A stretch of 64,000 nt of DNA from the NCBI GenBank assembly GCA_009792885.1, contig WMCF01000089.1, positions 1,849,496 to 1,913,495 on the forward strand. Reading direction: 5' to 3'. How positions within the stretch are numbered: position 1 is the first letter of the stretch; every line of letters begins with the position of its first letter. Of the stretch, positions 50,905 through 61,000 are shown in pieces. Below the pieces are notes generated by a model. It was not told where the DNA came from. It worked only from the letters and a program-made list of their open reading frames with translations, and searched no databases. This DNA comes from Eremophila alpestris peregrina. Its lineage: Eukaryota; Chordata; Aves; Passeriformes; Alaudidae. A program made the position numbers and the translations under genes.

Positions 50905-51412
50905 TGTTGGAACCAGATGGGGCAGTGTTTTCCCTGCCCCCTCCCTCCGGACTATCTTCCGTTAATGGCCCATCAATGCACTGGCCAATGACTCACAGAT
51001 AACTCCCCTCGGGAGCTATCTCTGCTTAATGGGCAGTCCAGGACCCATTGTATGACTCATAGAATGACATCAACCCATTGTGAGATGCTCTGCCCAGTGG
51101 GGAGGAGACAAGCATTCCCACCTGGATAGAGTCTGGAGTTTGGGACAGCACAGCCCCCCTACTGGATTCCCAGAGGACAGGAGCTGCCAGATCTTTCTAC
51201 GGTATCAGTGTTTCGACAAGACTGCTTCATCTGGACTGCTACCACCACCCTAACGAACGGGGTGCCAGGTTGTATTCTGACTCTGCCAAGGGTCTTTTCG
51301 TTTGTTCCTTTTCCTATTTTACATTTATTTTGTTGTTTTCCTATTAAATTGTATTTCTGACTTTATAATCGCTCACTGGTTTTGCTTTCAAACCAGTGCA
51401 ATAATCCAGATT
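50905..51412 (+). mobile_element. Avian ERV solo LTR
   Basis: The block starts TGTTGGAACCAGATGG and is moderately GC-rich, with several repeats of an 'atgactcata'-like motif (50989 and 51053) and 'ccattgtgagatgctctgcc' near 51077. A pyrimidine-rich stretch then leads to ATTAAA at 51343-51348 and about 60 bp of U5-like sequence ending AATAATCCA near 51412. The order U3, pyrimidine-rich R, polyadenylation signal and short U5 supports an LTR on the plus strand. The 3' end is approximate and no target duplication was found. No internal genes adjoin it. Confidence 0.7.
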
Positions 51413-51719
51413 CAAATAGAGATTTGGGTCTTTATGAGTAAGATATCAGGATGTTGGGTGTTTTTTTGATCTATTTTAATATCTGCTGCTTTGACAATTA
51501 TGACAGAGCAAAAGTCATACATCTCTGTAAATAATGAGTGACAATATAATTTTTAGATAGTAATACATATACTTGCTTTATATAAAAGTATTCCCAAGAT
51601 CCAATTAAATTATGTTAAATTATTCATTGTAATTACGTTTCATTTCAGGGCCCACAGTTCCAGGAGTTAATACTGATTAAGTTTCATTTATACGATTTAG
51701 CAAAGATCTCAACAGTTGC

Positions 51720-51746
51720 GATATAACCATGCAACCTGGTTATATC
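51720..51746. repeat. Perfect hairpin, 10-bp stem, 7-nt loop
   Basis: Arms GATATAACCA (51720-51729) and TGGTTATATC (51737-51746), loop TGCAACC. It abuts the larger hairpin with no spacer. Confidence 0.97.
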
Positions 51747-51818
51747 TCTGAGGATTAACATTTGTTCTTAGCACTGTATCTGACATTCCAGTGCTAAGAA
51801 CAAATGTTAATCCTCAGA
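51747..51818. repeat. Perfect hairpin, 30-bp stem, 12-nt loop
   Basis: The left arm 51747-51776 (from TCTGAGG to GCACTG) is the exact reverse complement of 51789-51818 (from CAGTGC to CCTCAGA). The loop is TATCTGACATTC. Stem extension outward continues with mismatches (positions 51745-51743 pair with 51820-51822). No transposon termini or target duplication are visible around it. The stem is too perfect and long for chance. Confidence 0.97.
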
Positions 51819-54621
51819 AATAAGAAACTGCTCAGCAGTGGCTACAGGTATTGATTGCTTATAATTGCAAATTGCATGTGGAGTCTTATTCTGTGACAAG
51901 TAAAGCATCAAATTCCCTCCATAACCTTTAAATTATTCTAACAAGAAACTAGCTTGATTTTTTTTTGATGGTGCAAGGATGTCCTTAATTTCTATTTGCA
52001 GAACCATTTTCTGTCTAGAAGTCTGAAGTTTATCCACAATGAGATCTTCCTTCCTCAGATTTTCAAAAAGCAAATGTCATAAAATTAGTTATGGACACCA
52101 TCTGAAGTTATCTGTGGAGCAGCATCTGTTCTTACCTAAGGAAATCAATGAGTCATCTGTTGTGTGGAAACAAGCTGAGGGCTTCAGGTTGATCAGTGTA
52201 TTGCAAACTGCAAGCTATTGTAACCACATCCCACTACATTTTAAATGTGATTGTATTAATAATTATCTGTACCACTACAGATTCTGCTTTTCATTTGAGA
52301 GTAACAATAATACTGTGGATCTTGAACCAAATTTTACTACAGTAGCTTCAATCTATTCAAATATAGCCGGAATTGCAGTGCTGCTAAAGCTAATAAAAAT
52401 AATGTAACTTCTTTTCCAGAAGCTCTTTTCTCAATAAAATGTAACATGTGAATTACACTATTCTATTATAGTTAAATGGCTGAAATTAATTAATAGGCTT
52501 GAAATACATGGAAGAGTTGAGAAAAGAATAAAATAGGTAAAATATGGGCTCTGGGGCAACTACCTGAACTACACATGATATTCCTCCGTGTCTTATAAAT
52601 AATGGGGTGTGGCAAGGGAGTAGAATGGAGCTACCTTGTGTCTCCTCTAACCACTGTCATCAAACAGCTATGGCCACCCAGTTTAGCTGAGGGAAAATCT
52701 ACTGCCTCAGCATAACCTGCCCTGGTGTCTTGCTCTTACATCAGTATCAAAACAAAGGTGATTGCAGTTTCTGTACTGTGAGAGTTGTAATTTCTTGATA
52801 CATTGATGTCTATGGCTCTTCAGCTGCATGACTCAAAGATTATTCAAACTGGTCTAACAATTTCAGTTGGTCAACTTTTGCACTAATGCACTGCAGCTGC
52901 CATAAACCCAGTACCAATTCAATTATGTGGTTTGACTTAGAAGTATTAATAAGACCAGGGAATTGATGGTTAATGGATTGCAGTAGGTATAATTCCTGGT
53001 TTTATGTAGCAGTCATGAGGTCTGACAAAATCAGCAGTGTTAGGATTAGCAAACTTAGCCTGAGTGTTCATGTAGTTTAAGATATTTGCCTGAACAAGTG
53101 AAGTTATAACTGAACACTTTCTATGCCTAGAAAAAGTACAAAAAATTAGGAAAAGGGCTAGAGAAGCTGGAGCTAATGAAAACCTTCTGTCCTCCCAGAA
53201 CAGTTGGGGAACATGACAGGGGCCCAGGGCAATGGTATCATCTCCTCCTTGGAGAGTCTCCTGCCTGGCAATATGGAGCCCTAAGCTGTCTGAGCTGACT
53301 CCACAGCTGACCCTCCTCTGGGCAACAAATTGAACTGGCCTGTAGAGTTCCTTGGTTCTTGAACTCAGCGTTGAAAGGCACCTTGTGTTTAAATTTGTCC
53401 AAGCACTGCTAACTAAGAGCCCAGTGAAGGTGAAGAGTCCCTTGAGAGCACTAGCTTAGCTGTGGGGAAAACTGGTGTACACCCTTCTGTTTGATTACTG
53501 TCTTCCATAAACTACCTTTTGCTGGGCTGTTATAGTCTTTTTAACTTAGTTATTTGAAGACATCAGTTATGGGTCAAAACAATGATATTTTCTTCAGCTT
53601 TTTAGTTGCTTCTCCTCAATTTTCATGCTGGTAAAGAAATTCTAGCTGCTATTGTGTTTTCCCATACAAATTTCTGAAACTATGCCTATTGCCACAGTTT
53701 CCAGTAGCTTCTAGTTCCTTTCTTAGGGTCTTTTCTCAAAGTTTGGTGTCACCAACCCCTTTTATATTTGATCCACAGTTCCTATATGTATATATTCATA
53801 TATTTTATATATATGTAATATGTCTTCTATTTTGCAGTTTGAAATAGGCTGAAATGAGATCTACAGTTTTCATCACTGTTGCTTTGTGGATTCCCTCATG
53901 TTTTTGAATTACTTTCTCCCTTTTACATGCTGTTGTGTGCTCTCCATGTCAGCAGTGATAGCAGAGGTGACTAGCTCCTTGTAGAAACAGGTTATCTAGG
54001 AGAACTCATTAAATTAATGCACTGTTTGGAGATAGTAGCTGTAGCATATAAAAGGATTTGTATGTTGGTCTTACCCATTATATAAATTTCTAGGAAAGAA
54101 ATTTTGTACAGTGAAGTTATTTGAGACTGCCAGAGTTCATGTACATCTTAAAGTCAGATTATATTTCAGATATGTCTCTGCATTCTTTTTATAAGAATCA
54201 AACAAATCTTCTAATGAAAAACAAGTGAACTTTTTTTTTTAACATAAGTTCTTAAAGCTGTTTTATGTATCTACAAATGGCAGTGTTCTTTTACTAAACA
54301 AACACTTTGTTTTTCTTTGAATTTTTTTCTTGCTATTGGTTTCCTTTTGTTTTGGTATTGCTCTACACATATGACCTACAATACAAACAGAAAATAAAAT
54401 TTCTAGAAAAAGCTACTAACTACATATTCATTGTATTTTCTACTTCTAGAATGTTAGATTTAAATTGTAAGGAATTTCTAGTGTTGCTGACGAAATGCTT
54501 GGGTATCAGTGCTACATGTGTGTGATTCCAGGACAGAGTTTCTTAGTCCCAATCTGCTTTTGGGATATGATATTAAAATAATTCCTCTGCATTTAAGTTC
54601 TTGAACATACTAAGAGAAGAG
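51819..54621. other. Anonymous sequence, with one unrecognised open frame and a GC-richer patch
   Basis: A 122-codon plus frame at 52039-52407 is followed by AATAAA at 52433-52438. It has no recognisable domain. A GC-richer patch at about 53180-53480 is unassigned. A TA-rich tract lies near 53785-53820. Confidence 0.45.
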
Positions 54622-55126
54622 TGGTGTGGTTTAGGAATAGTACTCCCCAGTTCTGTGCCCCCAGTGAGACTCTTTCCTCACCTTTCCCACACCTTCCTGT
54701 TGTAGCAGGAGGGAGTTGAGAATTGGAGGCACAAAAGACAAAGATCACAGGCTGAGAGAAGAAAAATTTACTGGAAACAGCAGTGTGAGAAGAAAATGAA
54801 CAGTAACAGCAAAAATATGAGTAACAAAAGTATACAAAATTATACAAAATAGAATGCAATCAGCAATATTAATAACAAAAATATACAAAAGGTGATTCAC
54901 ATACAAAAATGCGGACGCTAAGACAATGAGCAATGGCTTCTTCCTCCTACAACAGCATTTTTTCAACTGGAAGCCACACTTTTCATCTCCAAAATGAGTG
55001 TCCCTTACTCCCACACCCAGCAATGACTTGAAATGGTATAAAATAATGTAGAATAATGTGGTAGTCATGCCTGCTTAGCAACATCCCCCTTCCAGCTACT
55101 GCAAAAACTGAACTCTGTCCTGGTCA
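54622..55126 (-). mobile_element. Avian ERV solo LTR, diverged
   Basis: On the minus strand the element runs from TGACCAGGACAGAG (ending 55126) to CTAAACCACACCA (54622), giving TG...CA ends. That 3' end, TAAACCAC followed by CA, closely resembles the 3' end of the LTR at 46431-46891. The interior has 'tttggagatgaaaagtgtgg' and 'ctgtttccagtaaatttttc', the latter a weak polyadenylation signal (AGTAAA). 'tgatctttgtcttttgtgcc' follows downstream. The flanks are both AG-rich, but no exact target duplication is evident. The frames at 54593-54859 and 54745-55068 are LTR shadows. Confidence 0.7.
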
Positions 55127-57920
55127 GAAAGAGCAGTTTGGGGTTTCTGTAAGTGTTGTTTTGAAAGATATTTTTCATTTTACTGTACAATGCTGCAGTA
55201 ACTTTAAGGCAACACCGTGGAAAGAAACTATTTAATATTTGACAATTTTATTTTAGATAGCTAAAACCAATGAAAAATATAAAAAACACAACCCAAAACA
55301 AAACCAAAATCCTAACAAAACAATTTAGTAGTAAACATAGTATTGTTTCTGTTCCTTAGATAACTAGTTCACCTGCTGCCTAGAGTTGTGACTATAAGCA
55401 TTATATTTATTTCTTACCTCCCAACATGAAAAAAATCCACAATTGCAATACTGCAGAAGGAAGAGGGTAAAACTGCAACTTTGTTGATTTCTCACAGAAT
55501 TTAAATAACTTTTCTAAATCAAGGCCTGGCTCCTCAGCTTGTAACCCTGTTTGAAGAGGAAAGCAAGAGCCATAGAGTCTGAATAGTTTGCTTCATGCTC
55601 TCTCTTTCTTTTTCTTAGCCCTGTTTTGTTAACTCCTGTGATTAAATCTCTTAAATAAGTGTGCTTTTATTGTCACATAGCAGTGTAAATAAGAGTAACA
55701 TGTCACATCTTTTCAGGGATAGTATTATCTGAGAATTTACCTGATTTTATAAATAATTCCTGAAAATTCTGTCAGATGTGTGTTTGATGGTAGGACTATA
55801 TAATACTTCTGCTACTGAATGTAATGTGAGAAAAATATTACATATAAAATATAAGAGTTCCCACTACTTTTGATTAATGGTAAAACAACAAACAAGTAAA
55901 CCACTATTTGACAGCTTCACTTCATTGAAAATAAACAAACAGAAATAATTATGGTCATAATTTCTACCTACCTAAGTATGTATTCTCTGCTTGTCTGCTA
56001 TTTAGTATGGTCAACCTCCAACTTACTTTCCAACTAGCCTGCAGAATGGCTCAGTGAGGTCAAACCAGGGAGGAAACAGTCACTACAAGGTGTATATTTA
56101 AAGAGCTTGGTAAAGGAAGACTTTTAATAGAGAGGATGCAAAGAGCTATCTCCCTTTTGAGCTCTCCAAGAGTTTGCATTCCTGCCTAGAGATGTTTGAA
56201 CCTTCACGGTTTAGGGACATATGAAACCTGGATAATCAAAACTCATCTGCACATCTGCAAGTATGGTTAGATGTGGCAGAGGCACAGTTGCTGGGTTTTT
56301 GACAAGCCAGTTCAATATTGGCAGATTTGTCTTGTTAGCGTGATCAGAAAGTAGGGTTTCATTGAGTAGAGCAAGGGGCAATGCATGCTAGAAAATTTGG
56401 AAAATGGGTAAAAGCACTGCGGTACAAGTCTGCAAAAATGACTGCACATTTTTTTCCCCCTGTTGTTTGTCTCCACATGAAGTTGTGAAATCAACTGACA
56501 AACAGCTTCCACACAGGTCTGACTGCTCTATTCATTGTTAAATCTTGGTGCCTGGAGACATTTAAATATTCCTAAAGGGCGAATTCTATGTCATGCGCTG
56601 CTCACCACCTAAGCTGAATCACTTGTGCACTAAATTCAAACCTGTGTTTTCACTCTGAGACCATCCAGCATATCTGATTCTGAATGTATTGCTTTTCTTT
56701 TCCCTCCCGGTCTTTTTATCCAATTTTTAAATGGTTTGTCTGCAATATGTCTTGTGTCTGACATGCAGTGCCAGGAAAACAGGAGTCAGACCTGCATTCT
56801 GCCCTATCTGCCTTAACCCCAATTTGAACAATTATCACTCTCACTTTGAGTAGCATTTTACTTTTGAGAAATGCTGAGACAGAAGGGAAGCATGAGCCTT
56901 CGTACTACAAGACACAACATATGAGCAGAGTATGAGAAGTACCTCTTTCAAATCTGTCATAAACCTTTTTTCTGTTGATGTTAAGTGGGAGCAGAAGCTT
57001 TCAGCACTTTTGAGAATAAAACTCACACACACAATAGGTGTGTTTTTCAAAAGAAGGACAGGGAGGGAAGAAAGGAAAAAGTAATTCATATTTGGCACAA
57101 AGTGCTCCCTTTTACTTGAGCTGAAATTTACTCAGTTTTTACTGCTACATAGAAAACATATTGAAATCTTGTTCCATTAACTTTCTAAACCTCAAGAATA
57201 TTTTTCCTCAAGCTTGTTCCAGCACTCACATATAAACTCATGCCTTTTTCTGGTTTTTACTTTGAGTTCTAAATTGCTTCTGAAAAATGCAGTTCATGAC
57301 ACATTTTTTACACTGCCAGAGATCATTCATCTGTCTCTATTGCAATGACCAAGCAATGAATGCTGAAAAAACTTTATGAAACAAAAATGTGATACAACAT
57401 AGCAATCAATTGTGTACTTTTATGGTTGCTGAAGGTTTTCACTTTCCTCTATAAACACTCTATCTTAAGTGCACATGGATTTCCATCAATCTTCCTATTA
57501 TGCCATTTATTGCAGTCATATTTTATGTAAGAAAAGATGTATAGCTGGACAAATACCTTATCTTGTTCAATTTTACCCTGATCTTTCACAGAAGAAAATT
57601 GAATATTTATTTTACTGAAAGCTTTCTCAAGTTTTGTACTGAAGACAGACTTATCAAATAATACTCTGCATTCATCCTGCTATAATTTTATTTTGAAAAC
57701 ATACTCAAAGTAGCTATTGTAGGAGTTTAAGGAGGTAAAGCACTGTCCTAATAGTTTGGGCTTGTATTGATTTTCCTTTGAAAACTCATGTAAGATTCAT
57801 ATTGCCATAGTGCTCTTAATTCACTTTGTCTGACCTCAGCTGAGGAAATAACTTAGACCTAAACAAACAAAAAACATCCATAGAACACAGATTGCATAAG
57901 CTAGAGATTTATTTTTTTTG
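55127..57920. other. Anonymous AT-rich sequence
   Basis: No gene or recognised repeat. Confidence 0.5.
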
Positions 57921-58095
57921 CTAAGGTGGACTGAGAACTGGCTGAATAGCTGATCCCAGAGGGTCATAATCAGTGACACAGGGTCCAGTTGGAGGCCTGT
58001 TCCTAGTGGGGTCTCCCAAGGTTCAATAATGGGCCCAATCTTGTTAACTTTTCCATCAATTGCTTGGGTGAAGGGGCAGAGGTCTCCTCAGCAAA
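57921..58095 (+). mobile_element. CR1 LINE internal fragment (RT region)
   Basis: A short, well-matched piece of the CR1 RT region: 'gagaactggctgaatagctg' near 57952, 'tccagttggaggcctgttcc' near 57984, 'ggttcaataatgggcccaat' near 58020, and 'ttgcttgggtgaaggggcag' near 58060. It overlaps the same consensus stretch as the copy at 20821-22013 (about 20940-21080). It has no 3' tail, so it is an internally truncated remnant. Confidence 0.85.
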
Positions 58096-61000
58096 CCTGT
58101 GACATCCTAAATCACATGAAGCATCATCATTCAAGTGAATTGCAGAAACAATGAGTGCTGTGAGTTGGCCCAGCAAAAAAAAAGTCTTGTGGGAGTCCTG
58201 CTTATGAAAATGTGAGGCCCTGAAAAATGATTTTCAAATTTTTATCTATTATCTGCTCAGATACACAGAATGATTTATACCAACCTTCTACTGAAGCTGT
58301 GGGGTGAGAAATACAATTGAAATTGCTGCAGACAATACTCTGCTTGATCCCAGGAATTGGTGGAGCAAAGAAGTCTTCCCTTGTAAGAAAGATGGAAAAA
58401 TGCTGTAGAAATAATGGTATTTTCTGGAGCATAATAAACAGAACATTAATGTTGGCTGTTTTTTAGTGAACAGCTCTTGGTGCTAGTTAAAAGGTAATCA
58501 AGGCTAAGGTACATGAGGCATGAAGAATGAAAACCTATGATAAACAGAAAAGGTTGAAATATCGGAGCCAAAACCAAAACAGCTGCCAAAGCACAAGGAA
58601 CCTTTAATGCAGTCCATTGACTGCATTAAACACAATGGTTTTGTCCCTATAGTGTTACAGAAATTGTTTGTTTTAGTTAGATTTATTTCCTTATATATTT
58701 ATTATTATATATTTATTCTTTATATATTTATTATTCTTCAGTTTCATACAAGACCTTTTTGCACATCTTTCATTTGTACTCTGAATTCTGTTAAATACCT
58801 TATTTCTTGGAAATGAATTCAATTATTATTTAGGGTGGTTTTTTTCACTAAAAAAAAATACACTTTCATTGGCATTTTAATAATCTTCACAAAACTTAAA
58901 AACTGTCCAGTGTTTATTGGCTTCTACATCTGGCAACCCAACAATGCATACAGTGGGCACAATCAACCCAATATTAATGATTTAACTGGAAGGACTTAGT
59001 GAAATGAGTTGTGGCATGTTTTTATGGCTTGAAATTTGTGGAGGTAATTTAACCTGTGTCACTTTATTACAAGCAGAATTTATTCACTGGCCCGTACCTT
59101 CTACTTTGCATTCTGGAGAGTTACCAAAATATTGTGAATTAGGGAAAGATCTGGAACTATGCTGACATGAGAGTGAAAATATTTTATTTTTCTAGAAAAC
59201 AAAGGAAAAATTCTTCCATTGCCTGTCCTACCTACATTGTTTATCCTCTCACCCACTTCCTCTAGAGTCAACTTTATCTTGTTCACATTAATTGTTTAGT
59301 TACATGAAAACTGAAAGTTGACTTTTGAGGAATTCTTTATTGTTTCAACAATCTCTTTTGGACTTTTATGATACAGCCTCATGACAAGTAAAAATCATGG
59401 CCATCATGGCTTCCTCTGTCCTAAAGCATATTATTCTATAAGGATAAAAATTCTTTTTTTAATGGATTTTAGAGTTCTTGATGTCTTGCACAGGTAAGGA
59501 TCTCTTCACAGGAATGCAAGCATGTCCTGTTTCTTCTCTGAGGTATAAAAGCCTTGTAGTCAAGACAGTCAAGAGCTCAGCTCAGGAATATGTAGCTATG
59601 AAATCATTGTTAATTATTTAAGGATCATAACACGTTCACATGGACTGTGAGTTGTTCAGAGCACAAGCAGCAAGCTTATACATGACCAGAATATACTAAA
59701 GAATACATTTATCATTCTTTGTAAAAAAACAGGTGAAATTTTTCTATTCATTAGTCTTATTTTCTACTGATTTAGAGGTTGCTTGTAAAATGAAATTCCA
59801 AAGATTATTTCATTTTCCCTCAGCTGTTAGGTATTTTGAAAGGAAAAATAGTTTAAATAAAACTGGATTTTGGAATATTTGTTAATATTAGAAACTGAAC
59901 TGTTTTAAAAGAAAACAGGGACAAAAATTAACCTGTTCTGCAGCATTGTAAAATTCTGACTACTTATAATCAGTATGTCATTTAGAATAAAAATAATATA
60001 AACCTGTAATAAATTGTGACAGATTTTCATGAAGACATAGTGGTACTCATGTTGCAATCAGGAGCTGACAATTAAGTTTAATTTAAGTAAACATATATGC
60101 CCAATAAAGAAGAGAATCATCTATCTATGAGCAAAAATGGATGCTAAGATTTGATTTTACTATAATTTCTTTGTTTATGTAATTATGCCACAACTTCTGT
60201 CTAAAAAATATTAAATGCAAGAGGATAAAAATATATCTTTTCACTGACTCTTATGATCTCCTTGCTTGTCATCTCAATATTGATGTTAAATAAGCTTCAA
60301 TCAGAAATGTAAGGATAATAATTAAGTAAAACCTTAGGTATTTAACATTAAGAAAATATCTAAGTAATAAAATATCTAATGTCTAAGCATTTTTGTTTAC
60401 TAAAACCTTTTTAAGAAAGTTGATTCTTCAAATAACATTTGTAGTAATAAAAATAAATGTGTTTATGAGATAAAATGTTATTTATATCTTTCCTCAGAGT
60501 TTATTGGTGTAATAATTTATCCCTGATGCTTCATAAGAGTCCTTGTTGTAGTAGTGGCCGGTGACTGATAAATCCAATTTTTCCCATTTGAAAATGAGTC
60601 TGACAAACACATCTCAAAAAACAAGCAGTAATTTAAAGGTTGTTTTTCTTTTTTTTAATACCTTTAATAGATAATTTCCTCTATGTATTGCATCTCTTTC
60701 ATTTTGTACACTTCTGGAATACTACTGGTAAGACAAATATTGTGGACTGAATTGTAACTGAATTGAATTAAATTTTGTAAGAAGAGTTTGGGTGTGCGTT
60801 AGAAAACAATCTAACACCATTGTATTCCAGATGTGTTGACATGCTGTAGTGTAATTAATTTCCTGACAAATATTTGAACCACTTCAGTTTTGAAGGAGAT
60901 ACGGGAAAAAAAAGATAAATATCTTGGGATTATTACATTTCTTTAATATTCTGTGCGCAGAATGCCAGAAGTAGAGATAACTGTAGGTAGTGGTGTTCAT

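Noticed and set aside
45366..51412. The LTR cluster as one provirus
   Set aside because: The units differ in sequence and orientation, and no gag, pol or env-like frame lies between them.
51720..51818. Hairpin pair as a MITE or DNA-transposon remnant
   Set aside because: The inverted arms are separated by only 7 and 12 nt with no target duplication, which does not fit terminal inverted repeats of a transposon.
54593..55068. Two overlapping minus-strand frames of 88 and 107 codons
   Set aside because: They lie in the LTR at 54622-55126. LTR sequence, not protein.
59535..59560. Isolated TATAAAAG promoter-like motif
   Set aside because: No CCAAT, CpG context, LTR ends or downstream exon. A single TATA match in AT-rich DNA is expected by chance.
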